A stretch of 64,000 nt of DNA from Castanea sativa (lineage: Eukaryota > Streptophyta > Magnoliopsida > Fagales > Fagaceae), in contig NC_134017.1 of the NCBI RefSeq assembly GCF_040712315.1, positions 19,126,001-19,190,000 of the forward strand, read 5' to 3'. The stretch's first letter is position 1. Each line of letters starts with the position of its first letter. The notes beneath the pieces are model-generated. The model searched no databases and had not been told where the DNA came from. It was given only the letters and a program-made list of their open reading frames with translations. Of this stretch, positions 1-12,010 are shown in pieces. The position numbers and the translations under genes were made by a program.

Positions 1-754
1 TAAAGTTAGAGAAATGTTTTATCCACAACACTTTTATAACAAATCTTAGGTGATAAGTGTTATAAATAAAGGAGAGACATTCTTTGGCTTTTCCTTGAAA
101 TTTACACAAAAATGATATACCAAAAGAGGTGACAAAGATGAGACATGCACTAAGTCACTATCTTGAGACAAATCATGTTGTCTACGGTTTATCCGCAGTA
201 GTTAGACAAATAATTTCTGCACGTTGTCCTATGATACAACAATCCAGTCACCTTGCTGATTATCCTTACGAGCCTACACTTCTTGTAGGATATAAGCTCT
301 CTATAGCATTTTCTTTTCCCAGAAAATAGAGTTAAAAATAAAATATTTTGTTAAGAGTAAGAAGCAGTAGATGGTAAGTGTTCAAAACAACAACAAAATT
401 GTTTTTTGAAAGTCTGTTGCTTAGTAATCCGAATAAGGTGATTCCGAAACTTTTTATTTCTTTCTATATATATAATAGCCAGACATGTAACTTGTCCCTA
501 GCCAAAGAAAAACATGTTTAATATCATTTAGAGAAGTGTTACGTTCATAATATTTGCATAATAGATAGCCATACTCTCTCATCAATAGATTTTAAGAAGG
601 CTTTTATCCTAACTTTCTAGTGAGTATAATTATTTCCATCAAAGTGGGGGGGGGGGGATCACAAGAGAGTGACGTGTTCCATGACAACAGGAGTCAAGGA
701 TCAACTCTAAGTGTAAAAACCTAAAAACAAGAGCTAACTTGCTCTGATACCAAT
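1..754 (-). mobile_element. Internal leader of a minus-strand copia-type LTR element
   Basis: Read on the minus strand, this follows directly after an LTR (755-1538) and a tRNA-Met-type primer site, so it should be the untranslated leader or start of the internal region of a Ty1/copia-type element whose body lies left of the window. No gag-like frame is visible; short frames are broken. A G-run (G10) lies near 646-656. The class is inferred from the primer site. Confidence 0.55.
741..752 (-). other. Primer binding site (tRNA-Met type)
   Basis: On the minus strand this reads TGGTATCAGAGC, the usual priming site complementary to the 3' end of initiator tRNA-Met in plant copia elements. It sits two bases inside the LTR end at 755, the expected position, which fixes the orientation and LTR boundary. 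Confidence 0.85.
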
Positions 755-1538
755 TGAAAGTTCGTTTAGACCCCTTAAACCAGATTGTTTAACCTAATTT
801 AAATACAAGTAAATCATATCATGCAAAGCAGTGGAAAATAAATAACACCACGATATGATGACATAGAAAAACCAGTGAAACTAACCGTTTCAAGGTAAAA
901 ACTTGGGGAGGATTTGACCTACCTATCCTCAAGGTAAACCAAATTCACTATAAGAGAATTGAAGTTTATACAAAATATTTAACTCTAAATCTAATGCTAC
1001 CTCCAGTTGTAACTTACTGACACGATCACGTGCAAGTTTCGAATCCACGGACTCCTTCTCTTCTTGGATTTATAGCAACACAAGCCGCCTTGTTTATGTC
1101 TTTGAGACTCTACTCAACGGTTTCAGATCACCTTCACTTGTTGATCTTGAAGCAACAACTAGTTCTACCAATCCTTGATTGTAGTTTTAGCTCCGGTAGA
1201 TTCTTGTGTAGTTAGAAGGTACAGAACCTCTCAAATCTCACAAAGAGTAACACACAAGTCTTCTTTAGCACCTCCAAAACATGACTAGGGTTTCCCTTCT
1301 ATATGTAGAGAAGTTTAAGTGAAACTCTAAAGGTTTCGCGGGCTTAGGTTTGTTTAAAATTCTACAAAAACTGTGTCTGGGATTTTCAATTGGTCGAGCC
1401 TAATTCTTGATCGGTCGAGAAAGGCAGAACCTCCCTTTTCTTTTTTGCAAACAGCTAGACTTCAAAACTTGAAACACCCTTATTTAAGCATTGCCTAAAT
1501 ACCTAGACTAGACATGTTTTGATCTCGGTTTGCCAACA
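755..1538 (-). mobile_element. 5' LTR of minus-strand copia-type element (family X)
   Basis: Minus-strand LTR that begins TGTTGG (right edge, 1538) and ends TTTCA (left edge, 755), directly followed by the primer site. It is related to the solo LTR at 25402-26268 and to the fragments at 1881-2348 and 28011-28487, sharing the 'gtttagaccccttaaacc' end and the 'cgatatgatgac' region. The partner LTR is outside the window, so the target duplication cannot be checked. Confidence 0.7.
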
Positions 1539-1610
1539 TAACACAAAGTATTACATATTTCATTTTATCAAAAAAAATTATTAGGTGTTTCCCATAAAAA
1601 AAACAAGTAT

Positions 1611-1880
1611 TATGTACTCCGAGTATTACAGCACGGATACGTCAAACCTTATTGTTTGAAAACAAAAATCACAAACCAACCACGTGGAAAGACATCATGT
1701 TGAATATAGAAATAGGAAAATTTTAATTGAGCAGACCATTCCATATATGGTTGTAATATATTTGTATCTTCTAGACATAGCGTAATTGTCAAAAACGTGA
1801 ATTCGTATTGTGATTTGATTTTTTTTTTATTTTTTTTTTATTTTGTGTAAAGTATCATGTATGGTAAGATAAAAAATTTA
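1611..1880. repeat. Dispersed block P, copy 1
   Basis: About 270 bp shared with 27735-28010 and 42369-42650, and in part with 20490-20544. Shared landmarks are 'cacggatacgtcaaacc', 'caaccacgtggaaagacat' and 'cttctagacatagcgtaat'. No coding potential. It appears to be ancestral single-copy DNA spread by segmental duplication rather than a transposon, because no termini are visible. Confidence 0.7.
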
Positions 1881-2348
1881 TGTTCGTTTAAACCCCTAAA
1901 ACCAGATTGTTTAACCTAATTTATTAACCATGTGATTACTTAGACTAATTTTCAAATCTAGGTCAAACACAAATAAATCATATCATGCAAAGATGCGGAA
2001 AAGTAAATAACACCATGATATGATGACTCAGGAAAACCGATGAAACTAACCGTTTCAAGGTAAAAACCTGGGAAGGATTTGATGTAACTATCCTTAAGGT
2101 AAACCAAATCCACTATAAGAGAATCAAAGTTTTTACAAAAGATTTAACTCTAAATCTAATGCTACCTCTAGTAATAACTTACTGACATGACCACGTGCAA
2201 GTTCCAAATCCACGGACTCATTCTCTTCTTGGATTTACAGTAACACAAGCCACCTCACTTGTGACTTTGAGATCCCACTCAAAGGCTTCAGATCACCTTC
2301 ACTTGTTGATCTTGATGCAGCAACTATGTTCTACCAATGCTTGATTGT
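1881..2348 (-). mobile_element. Truncated family X LTR
   Basis: Starts TGTTCGTTTAAACCCC and matches the 3' part of the LTR at 755-1538 on the minus strand. It stops abruptly at 'gcttgattgt', where Ty3/gypsy pol sequence begins. The same junction occurs at about 28487, so it predates the duplication of this composite. Confidence 0.65.
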
Positions 2349-2600
2349 ACATGCTACACAGAAGCTCCCTCATTATTTCCAAGCTCATACAGTTGTGGTT
2401 TTAACCCAACTTCCTCTTCAATCGCTACTTTGGAAAGCTAATTACACAGGGAGAATTGCCAAGTAGGGCACAATTTTAGGAGCTTTCGATATCAAATATA
2501 TGCCTCAGACCTCTATTAAGGGCCAAGTACTTGCATGGTTGGATTTACTGAATCTCCATTGGAAATGGAAGGCGAGTAGCAGAGCATGGGAGGAAAACTA
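2349..2600 (+). pseudogene. RNase H relic of Tat-type pol
   Basis: Encodes the end of the RT-linked RNase H and connection: recognisable peptides are 'HYFQAHTVVVLT', 'FDIKYMP' and 'SIKGQVLA'. There are in-frame stops. The archaeal-type second RNase H expected next is absent: the frame jumps from 'MGGKLVE' directly to pre-integrase sequence. The paralogue at 28488-29050 keeps that domain, so an internal deletion happened at about 2607-2610. Confidence 0.7.
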
Positions 2601-3815
2601 GTTGAAGAAATCAGTTGGATGGATTCCATAGTTCTGTTCCTCAAGGAAGGTACTCTGCCTGAGGAAAAGGGAGAGGCAGATAAAGTACAAAGGAAGGCCC
2701 CTCTTTTTTGGTTGTTTGGGGAGCAAAAATTATACAAATGTTATTTTTTTGGGCCATATTTGTTATGTGTCCATCCTGAAGCAGTAGAGCTACTCCTAGA
2801 GGAGTTATATGGGGGAATTTGTGGAAGTCACACAGGGGGCAGGTCACTATCCCACAAGGTTCTTACTCAAGGGTATTGGTGGCCAAGTATGCAGAAAAAG
2901 ACATAGGAGTATGTGAAGAAATGCGACCAATGTTAGAGATTTGCTCCAAACATTCATCAACTAGGAGGTGTTCTTAATCCTCTATCAAGCCTATGGCCTT
3001 TTGCTCAGTGGGGATTAGATATTGTAGGGTCATTCCCTAAGGCAGCAGGAAACAGGAGATGGCTTTTAGTCGGCACTAATTACTTCACAAAGATGGTTGA
3101 AGCTGAACCACTGGCTAATATTAGGGATGTGGATGCAAAGAAGTTTGTATGGAAAAATATTTTTACTCGATTTGGGATTCCTCATACCCTCATCTCGGAT
3201 AATGGGCTTCAATTTGATAGTAAAGATTTCAGGAGGTACTGCTGTGAATTAGGAATAGATATTCAACTCCAGCTTATCCACAGAGGAATGGGCAAGCCGA
3301 GACTGTTAATAAGGTTATAGTGAATGGGCTTAAGAAGAGGTTGGATGATGTAAAGGATAAATGGGTGGAAGAGCTACCGCATGTTCTCTAGACATATCAA
3401 ACTTCCCCTCGTCGATCAACTGGGGAAACACCATTTTCAATGACTTATCGGTCTGAGGTTGTGATCCTTCTAGAGACTGGATTCCCAATGCTGAGGATGA
3501 GCTTGTTCACTCCAAATAACAATGACAACCTATTAGAGAAGAGTTTTAATTTGATTGAAGAGCGAAGAGAAACTGTCATGGTTCAATTAGCGTATTATCA
3601 ACAGAAGCTTAAGTAGGGGTATGGCACAAGTGTGAGGCTAAGGCCATTAGCACTTGGAGACTTAGCATTGAGGAAAGTTGTGAGTACTGCAAAAAACCCA
3701 ACATGGGGAAAAATGGGGTCCAATTGAGAAGGACCATACTGTATCACCTCGGTAGCTGATATAGGTGCTTATTTCCTAGAAGATTTAGATGAAAATGTTA
3801 CATCACGCTCTTAGA
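2601..3815 (+). pseudogene. Degenerate integrase of truncated Tat element
   Basis: Reads as a Ty3/gypsy integrase. The zinc region has 'GGICGSHTGGRSL' and 'CDQC' (cysteines at 2922 and 2931), but the first zinc-ligand His is Tyr. The core Asp residues lie in 'WGLDIVG' (3018) and 'SDNGLQFD' (3198); the core Glu follows near 3299. A GPY/F-like tail ends near 3800. Stops at 2904, 2934, about 3390, 3613 and 3723 and at least one frameshift near 3270 break it. It cannot encode a working integrase. Confidence 0.8.
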
Positions 3816-3830
3816 ATGTAAATAACCTAT

Positions 3831-4634
3831 GAATGTATTATTATTAATGAAAGGTAACTCTGCCAAGTTTTTATCCATAACATTATGTGTTGTGTACGTT
3901 GTTTATTTAAGTATTAAACAGAACATTACTCATGCTTGGCTCCTTGAACCATATACCTTGGGTAAATTAATACTTTTTATTATTTGTTTAAGTATTAAAT
4001 AGAACATTGGTCATGCTTGGCTCCTCGGATCACATACCTTGGGTAAATTAATACTCTTTAGCAAATATTCAAGTGTTAAGAAAAACCTCGATCATGCCTA
4101 GCTCCTCAGACCATGTACTTTGGGTAAATTAACATTGTTCAGTATCTCTCTAGGAGTTAAACAGAACCTTAGAAAGATTTGTCTCCTCGGACCATATATT
4201 ATGGGTAAATTAACACCTACTACTGCCTTGATCTGCTGCTAAGACACATATAATCATATGAGCTGCTTATTTCAGATACAAGAGGTATGTTTTTGAAGTC
4301 AAAATTACACTTTATTAAAGATTGTAGACTTGAAAAGGTTAACCTGTTATATCGTTGATAGTATAGTGTAGCAGTTATATTATCACTTGTGTAGACAATT
4401 GTTAAAGTAAAAAATGAAGGTATATCTTGAATTAAATGAAATTATATCTCATGCTTATGTCAATTAAGTACAGGGTAGAACAAAAATCATATTTTACTTC
4501 GCACAAATACAATAAAACATAAGAGAAATTAATATTTGTCATTACGTAAAGCCTTAGAAAAGGCAAAGTAAGTACAACTTCAGAAATGTAAACAACGATT
4601 ACATAAAAAAAACCTACGAAATATAACTTAAGTA
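3831..4634 (+). repeat. 3' untranslated region with about four 80-90-bp tandem repeats
   Basis: Between about 3895 and 4215 a unit recurs about four times, each with 'catgcttggctcct' or a variant, then 'ccttgggtaaattaa'. Copies are well diverged. The rest to 4634 is AT-rich with no recognisable feature. Tandem repeats between integrase and 3' LTR are also present in the 31-41 kb Tat element, with an unrelated unit. Confidence 0.65.
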
Positions 4635-7165
4635 CTACTTAATCTTGAGAGGAGGGTTATCTTTTGTTGTGACCTTAACAAGTTTGGCAGTTGTTGCTGT
4701 CGACGAGGTTGTACCTTTACCTTTAGAGTTCTCCTTGGTAGGAATGAGGAAAGTTGCCAGAACAATTTCTTGGCTTTGGGAGACCCCTTTCTCCTTGGAG
4801 GAATCCTTAGGTGTAGTTGGAGGATTGGTAGCTTCAAGAACCACTTCTTTAGTTGTTTCCTTCTCTTTTTCAACTACACCAGCCTGTTCTGCCTCTTTAG
4901 GAGGACTGTTGGGAAAGGGGAGAGCCCTGGCAGGTACATCCTTGCTAAGATCTGTGTCTTTAGGGGTAGTTTCAGCATTGGAGCCTAAGGGGTCTGGCAC
5001 TCGAATAGCTGGGGGATAGTAGATATTTTTTTCTCTCCCTAAGGTAGAGAGGCCTCCATTCCAGCTTGGTTGAGGGCCTCGTTCCATACTTGGAGGTAGT
5101 AAGTCCTACAAACCCCAGAGACCTCAACCTTAAGGGTTTCCTCGGTCTCTGCCACCCCGATGTCATAACCCTCCTGCTCGGCCTTCTCTACAGCTTTCAC
5201 TGCCTCTTCCAGTTTTTTCTTTAAAGCCTTTATTTGCTCTTTAGCTGCAGTTAGCTAGTCCTCAATCTGACAGAGCTGTTTGCGCTGACTCTCCACCTAC
5301 CTCTTAGCTCCTAGTGGGGCAGCCTTGGTGCTCTTCCTATCCTCGTTATCCTTGATTAGCTTATTGTTTAATTCTTGAATTCTTTTCTCGGCCAAGGAAA
5401 AGGCTTCCACCACAGATATCCGCCTCCCTTCCTCCTCTTTCATTTGCCAGTGGGATCTGTTCACCAGCTCCTCAGCCATATGCGCAGATTGAACAGCCTT
5501 TAAAAAAATATATAATGATGAGATAAAGTAATTAGAGCATTAAGTTTTTTTAAAAAAAAAACACACACACACACACACTTACCAACGCAAGGTCTCTCTT
5601 CAGACTTAGAAACACTTCGTGTTTCTTCATAGTCCTTAAATCAGCCATATCTCCAGGTAGTAGAGGAATCTGATGGGAGAGGAGATCCATTCAGCACCAG
5701 AGGGGGATTTCAAGCTTGGACCTTGTTGTGACGATCACACCCCCTCTCCACAATGGATCCTTCATTAGAGGACCTCGTTTGAGTTGTCCTTGCTACTTTG
5801 GCCTCTTTTTGGAGCTCGGCTTCTTTGGAGGGAAGGCCTTTTCCTTCTTCCACTACCTCTTTGCCCTTCTGGTCCCGCTTCCTCTTCTTGTCTGTGAGGT
5901 TAGGTTAAGAGATTTGGGTGGGAAGAGGAGTGGGAGACTTGGTATGAACCGCCACTTTAGGCACATTACCTCTTGCGTGGGACTCCATGAGCTCTAGAAG
6001 GCTCGTCTTGGTTTTGGGTTGAAGCACCATCACGTCAGGTACACTTGAGGCTTCCTGGACACTACTTACTTAGGCTGGAGGGAGGTGGCTAAAGTCAAGA
6101 ACTGGAGATTCTGGAGTTGAGGCTAGTTGAAGATCTCAAAATTGTCCTCGGAGTCTGAGACTTCAACTACTTGTTCTGCTTCCTCAAGATCTGGTTGGGA
6201 AGGAGTTGCTTCCTCCCCAGCAGTGTGCTGGAAGGGCAGTTCCACCTATTGTACACCTTTTGGAGCAGGGCCAACAATAAGAAAACCTGGTACTGCAATG
6301 TTGATTTGATGTAAACAGGGATCTCTCGCCTTTATCACGTACTTGGGGGCTAGAAAGCTGGAAGAGATCGGGTTGTAGCTGAGGATGAGGTGGGCCACTC
6401 TTAATTGTCTGTCTGTGTAGACAAAGATTTTAGCCTTGAGTATCTTTGTCAGGTCGGGCTTGTTGACAAGGTTGAAGTTAGGAATGGCAGAATACTTATC
6501 TGCAAATTCACCAAAAGCAAAAACATTGTGAGAAAATAGCACAGATAAAATAAGAACAAATTTCCAAGTAAATGTTGAAGAAGTGAGTATAGAAAACATT
6601 AGTAATAGAGGGGTTATTGTTAGAGTAATGAACCTAAACCTAAGTACCCCACTTGATGTACCATCTTGTGTGGGCAATGAAGTCCATCATGTCACTTCCC
6701 TGAGACGATTAAGTAATCCTTGTCCATACCCTTGTTGGACTCAGGGAGACACGATATGAGTTTGACCGTAGGGACTCTAGTTTTCAAGTAGTACCCCTAC
6801 CCTGTTAGTTTGCGACAGTTGTAAACCCAGTTAACATCATGGTGGGTAAGGTTCACATTCATCCTTTCATTAAGGGCATCTACACTACCAAGAATCCTAA
6901 ACATGTTAGAAGCGCACTAGGTAGGGGAAAGTCTATGAGCGATGAGGTAGTCCCTAATCACCCTACCCATGGGGATTCTCATCTCTCATTCTATGAAGGC
7001 AATCATAGGGATTACCACTTCATCCTCCTGCCTCATGGCGTGCCATTCCCCCCTACGACAATACTTAATGGAAACCCTAGAAGGAATATAGTAGTGAGCT
7101 TTAAAGCTCTCTATACCCTCAGGGGTGTCTACCAGATAAGCAAATCTACCCATTTAAGATAGTTA
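4635..7165 (-). pseudogene. Antisense extra ORF (aORF) of Tat-lineage element, degenerate
   Basis: Minus-strand coding relic running opposite to pol. The 5' part (about 7160-6690) has 'CRRGEWHAMRQ', 'IPMGRVIRDYL' and 'HHDVNWVYN'. An exon at about 6497-6246 reads 'DKYSAIPNFNLVNKPD' and follows an AG acceptor. The 3' part (about 5480-4640) is rich in Glu, Lys, Ser and Thr with a coiled-coil-like segment ('IKALKKKLEEAVKAVEKAEQ'). Several stops interrupt it. Antisense ORFs of this kind are established in Tat/Retand elements; their function is unknown. The exon structure is inferred. Confidence 0.65.
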
Positions 7166-7598
7166 AAGGATTTGGGAAGACAAAGTAAAGTTAGAAAGGC
7201 CGAGGAGGAAAATGTTCTAAATTTAAAAAAGAAATGCTAAAGGTAACTTACGGAAGAGGAGAGCTCCTCGGACTAGTTCTTGAGAGTTGATGATGTAAAA
7301 AGTAAAGCAGCTGAAAATTTCAAGCAATATATATATGAGGGGAAAAAGTAAGCGAGACAATTCCCGCCTAAGTCCCCATAAAATTTTCCACAGTAGGATT
7401 TCCATCGTACCGTAGAACGTGGGGAACATGGCGCCGTAGGAAATAAATGCAGATGCGTCCTAGATGCTGAAACATCAACAGCGTGCTTTTGGGCAGTTGA
7501 AAAGACACTTGCACAAAAAGAAATGACGTAAGAGCAGAGCAGAATAATTACTGGAATATCGAAATCCCCCTTTTTTCCCAAGGAGCAAAAGAATGGAA
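7166..7598 (+). other. Region between aORF start and polypurine tract
   Basis: Untranslated; on the minus strand it would hold the promoter and 5' leader of the aORF. Reading frames here are short and show no family resemblance. A minus-strand TATA candidate is the 'atatatat' run near 7329-7336. Confidence 0.35.
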
Positions 7599-7612
7599 TT
7601 TTGAGGGGCTAT
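7599..7612 (+). other. Polypurine tract
   Basis: 'ttttgaggggctat' immediately precedes the LTR start TGTAGGGAT. A G-rich purine stretch here is where plus-strand DNA synthesis of an LTR element is primed. Confidence 0.6.
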
Positions 7613-8573
7613 TGTAGGGATGAAGGGTCCAGAAGTGGATATTGGGCCATGGGCCATGTCTAAGGACATTAAGTTATCTGAGAACTGGTAGACATTAACG
7701 AGGACATACAAATTAGTGGGCTACGGAAGAAGTCTGGTCGTAAAGGATTGGGAGTGTAGTCCGAGGAGAAACACCTCCTCGGCTAAGCAGAGCAAAGGTC
7801 AAAGGTCTAACCTACCGTCAAGAGCAACATGCCAGACAATTATATTGGTAAGGATAAGCATCAAAAGGGAATAGGATAAAGGAAAGCTGAGAAATATCTA
7901 GGAGAAAGCTACTACCACTGCATTAAATGCCCTGCAGCTAACTCTCTGGCTGCATTAATGTGGAAGTGATATCTGAACAGTAATATTCAGCCTTACAGCT
8001 ACCCATAAAGACTTCAGGAAGGTGCGGATAAGACAATGATCAAAACCAGCAACTTGATTTACATGTGGAGGGCTAAGATGAAGTAAAGTAAGGGAATATA
8101 AAGAAGAAAAACTCAATTACAAGGGGATGAGGAGATAATTTGTAGAAGGACACTGAACACTTAAGAATTGTAATTGTGTTTAAGTCCAAGATATATATAT
8201 AAACTGCTTTCCTCGGACTTTGCCAATGAGGATTTTCCTTGCATAAAACTATTTATTCTTATTTTCTAGTATCATCTAACCTATCGTGATTGTTTTCCAA
8301 CTCATTGAAATCCAATTTCTAGCCCACTCTCTACAAATTCATTGTATTGGGCTCTTTGGGCCTTGGTCCTTTTACTTTGGACTTTGCCAAGGAGGATTTT
8401 CCTTGCATAAAACTGTTTATTCTTATTTTCTAGTATCATCTAACCTACCGTGATTGTTGTCCAACTCATTGAAATCCAATTTCTAGCCCACTCTCTACAA
8501 ATTCATTGTATTCGGCTCTTTGGGCCTTGATCCTTTTACTTTTTGGGCTTGGGAAGCAAAACGTGCCCTTACA
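7613..8573 (+). mobile_element. 3' LTR of truncated Tat element
   Basis: Begins TGTAGGGATG after a purine tract and ends CCCTTACA. A TATA-like run 'atatatatataaact' lies at about 8190. Inside, a 164-bp segment is repeated in tandem (8215-8378 and 8379-8542, starting 'ggactttgccaa'), which lengthens the LTR. Its last 76 bp are also part of the larger tandem duplication at 8498-9719. Confidence 0.7.
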
Positions 8574-9719
8574 GTAATACTCATGTATAAATCAAATTAC
8601 ATGCATATGTAATATATATAAAACTAAAGCGGTTTTACTTTTGGACCTCCTCATATTGCACCACATAAACTTTATAGCTCTTAAAATTTTACAAATCAAC
8701 TAATTTTTTTAAAATAATTTTTAAACTTTTGTTTTTGGTGCAAAAAGAAAAAAAAAAGTTTGTTTTCAAGTATCTGTTTACCCAATTATTTTTGTTACTC
8801 TTTCTCACTTTACTCTCTCTTATTTTCTCATGGTTTGAGTGAGTCTATTCTTGCTTAAAGTGCAAAATTATTGAGTTGTAGCTTCTGCAACTTTTCAATA
8901 AGTAAATTTCTTTTACAACATTTAGTTATATTTCGCATAGTTATTAAATTGGGGCCGAATATTTACCATAGTTTTGAAACCCGAACCGGACCGTACGGTC
9001 CGACCGGGAAAACCTCGAACCGCTCATTTTTGCGGTTCTTTTAGCCTCAAGAACCACTCATGGGAAAAAAGTAGGGACCCGTGTGAACCGCAGTCAGACC
9101 TCACGGTTCAAATTCATTGTATTGAGCTCTTTGGGCCTTGATCCTTTTACTTTTTGGGCTTGGGAAGCAAAACGTACCCTTACAGTAATACTCATGTATA
9201 AATCAAATTACATGCGTATGTAATATATATAAAACTAAAGCAGTTTTACTTTTGGACCTCCTCATATTGCACCACATAAACTTTATAGCTCTTAAAATTT
9301 TACAAATCAACTAATTTTTTTAAAATAATTTTTAAACTTTTGTTTTTGGTGCAAAAAGAAAAAAAAGTTTGTTTTCAAGTATCTGTTTACCCAATTATTT
9401 TTGTTACTCTTTCTCACTTTACTCTCTCTTATTTTCTCATGGTTTGAGTGAGTCTATTCTTGCTTAAAGTGCAAAATTATTGAGTTGTAGCTTCTGCAAC
9501 TTTTCAATAAGTAAATTTCTTTTACAACATTTAGTTATATTTCGCATAGTTATTAAATTGGGGCCGAATATTTACCATAGTTTTGAAACCCGAACCGGAC
9601 CGTACGGTCCGACCGGGAAAACCTCGAACCGCTCATTTTTGCGGTTCTTTTAGCCTCAAGAACCACTCATGGGAAAAAAGTAGGGACTCGTGCGAACCGC
9701 AGTCGGACCTCACGGTTCT
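8498..9719. repeat. Tandem duplication of about 611 bp
   Basis: Unit 1 is 8498-9108 and unit 2 begins at 9109, both starting 'caaattcattgtatt'. They are almost identical, differing mainly in a poly-A length and a few substitutions. Each unit contains the tail of the Tat LTR, about 390 bp of flank and the first 140 bp of the fold-back element, so the duplication happened after both insertions. Confidence 0.9.
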
Positions 9720-10177
9720 GAGAACCCTGAACGGTTCTTGCGGTTCTCATAGGTCCCTTTTTAAAAAAAATTTAAAGCCTTAAACGGCACCATACCGAAA
9801 TATTTACTATTTTTGGTAAAAAAAAATATCCAAACAGAAAACGTAAAAAGAAATCAGAAAACGTCTGATCTGACCCAAAAAGCCTTTAATCTTTGTTTCA
9901 ATCTTTGCTTCACTCTCAAAAAACGTCTCACATAATCCAAACAGAAAACACAAAACAAAATCCAATTCTTACAATAAAGTTGAATCAGAACAAGCAAATA
10001 TGAAAAAAGAAGAAGAAGAAGAACAGCCGATTTGACCCAATTTGGTGGTGGGGAGGAGGATGACGGCAGTGGGGCAGCGACGAGGATGACATGGTGAACA
10101 CCGATCTCCACTGGCTTGTCCTTTCGGCGACCTCGATCTCCACCAACCGGCCTTCTATCTGTGCTGACTGCTGAGTA

Positions 10178-10274
<97 letters not shown>

Positions 10275-11149
10275 GTGAATGTGATAACTATGAAGTAAAT
10301 GTGAGGCTCTCACTTGAGTCAATGAGTAATAAATTGGGTCCCTTAGCTTTTTTTTATTTTTATTTTTTATATGTAATCGTGTGGTTTTTTTTTTATGAGA
10401 AAACGTGTGGCATTTAATATTAAGAAATGGCAATTAAAAAATGATACCATAATATTTTCACAATAAATTTTAAGTAATAGATTGTTATTAGCTAATATTG
10501 GTGAGTAAAAAAATAATTTATTGGTGGGTTTAAATTAAAACTAGTAACAACTTTCCACATAAGATTTTGATGTGATTCTTGTGAAAATATTGCAAAAAAT
10601 GTTGTAGATATAATATAACAATTCTTTCTTTCATCTTCTTTTGTTTGTATTTCTTTTTTATCTCTTCCTTTAATTTCATTTACTTTTGTTTCTAGTGCTT
10701 TTTTAGGTTTGTGAATGTGAGCTAGACAGCTGGTCACGTGGGCATTGGAAAGTGGAAATACAATCTGAGACTTTGTTTCTTAAAAAGCCTTGAGCCCCAC
10801 ATGATATGATGATACATCATATCATATTCTTTTGTCCACTTGTCGGTACAAATTGATGCTTTTAATTTTCTTTTTATAAAAAAAAGGGGTTATTATTAAT
10901 ATTGTATAGATATTTCATATTTGGGCTTGAGATGGATATATTAGACATAGTTAAAATATGGATTTATAGTTTTAATTGGACTATTTTAGTTAATTTTTCT
11001 ATTTTTTACTAATTTAATATATATATATATATATTTAAATTAATTATGACGTCATCACAGTTCGACCGCAGTTCGACTCGGTTCGACCTCAAAAACCTTG
11101 AACCTCTCCCTTTTACGGTTCAATGAACGGTCCGGGTTTCAAAACCATG
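9577..11149. mobile_element. Fold-back MULE-like element (family M1)
   Basis: Inverted ends 'atagttttgaaaccc' and (reverse complement) 'catggttttgaaaccc' are flanked by a 9-bp target duplication ATATTTACC at 9568-9576 and 11150-11158. The terminal region is rich in 'gaaccg' and 'cggttc' motifs. The interior holds a pure CT microsatellite and AT-rich DNA. No transposase is visible, so it is non-autonomous. Nine-base duplications fit Mutator-like elements. Confidence 0.75.
10181..10271. repeat. (TC)45 microsatellite
   Basis: Uninterrupted 91-bp TC run inside the M1 element. Reading frames through it encode only Arg-Glu or Leu-Ser repeats and are not genes. Confidence 0.99.
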
Positions 11150-11158
11150 ATATTTACC

Positions 11159-12005
11159 TGGTCTAGAATTCAGGTCACCAGATCATTGGTTCAAACAAAA
11201 GGTAAAAAATTTTATCAAACAATTTGTATGCATGTTAATTGCTAAAATGAAGTTGCCATTACCATTGAAGTAGTTCTTCTAATGTAGAGCCAGTCAATAT
11301 GATCAGTCTCAATCCCACAACGATTCATATAACATCAATGAAGATACAATGAGTTCGATGTTTGGATAATTAAGAAAAGTTAGAGAGGTTCTTTGGAAGA
11401 GGATTGTTGCTAATTCATATTAATTTGCGATGCAAGTGTGCAACATAATTTTCATAAAGTTAACACACTATCACATTACCCATGGCATGACATTTGAAAA
11501 CACTTGCCTCTCCTCTAATTTAGAAGGTACACTTACCTTTTCTAAAATGAAAACTATTTACATTGACCTTTTTTAGATGACTAAAAAAAGCTTTAAAAAT
11601 CTTGAATTTTCTATTTTAACCTCAACTTAAATTTTCCTCCACACCTCCTTTAATGTAGGAAATTTGAGATTTAAAAAAAATCTTTTTTCAACTATTTAGA
11701 AGAGAGGTCAGTGAAAATAGTTAGTGTTTTAGACAATGTGAGTGTCTTATTGCAAAGTAGAGTGGGTGAGTGTAATGACTAAAAACTTTAGAGGAGATCA
11801 GTGTTCATGCAATATTAGATAGAATTATTCTATTTGACAATGGTTACATATGTTGCAAAAGGGTTTATTTAGGTGTACCTCTATATAGTTTTAGTGAAAT
11901 TTAATTAAAAAATTTTAACTTCTAACATCTATATGCTACTTAAAATATGATTCTCAAAACAAACAAAAAATGCTACTTGAAAAATTGATATTTAACCAGA
12001 TTATA
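11159..12005. other. Intergenic DNA, no feature recognised
   Basis: AT-rich and stop-dense in all frames, with no repeat shared with the rest of the window that I could see. Confidence 0.5.
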
Positions 12006-12010
12006 CATGT

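Larger units (their letters stand above)
2349..8573 (+). mobile_element. 5'-truncated Ty3/gypsy Tat-lineage retrotransposon
   Basis: In order: end of RNase H, integrase, a repeated 3' untranslated region, a long reading region on the opposite strand, a purine tract and a 3' LTR. This is the layout of Tat-lineage (Retand-like) elements and matches the fuller element at 31142-41457. The 5' LTR, gag, protease and most of RT are missing. The bases after the LTR (8574-8578) are GTAAT, but without the 5' end no target duplication can be confirmed. Confidence 0.75.

Noticed and set aside
4635..5087. Possible host gene for a Ser/Thr/Lys-rich protein
   Set aside because: It is the 3' part of an antisense ORF in a Tat-lineage element, between pol and the LTR, and is interrupted by stops.
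10155..10433. 92-codon frame with Arg-Glu repeats
   Set aside because: Produced by the TC microsatellite.
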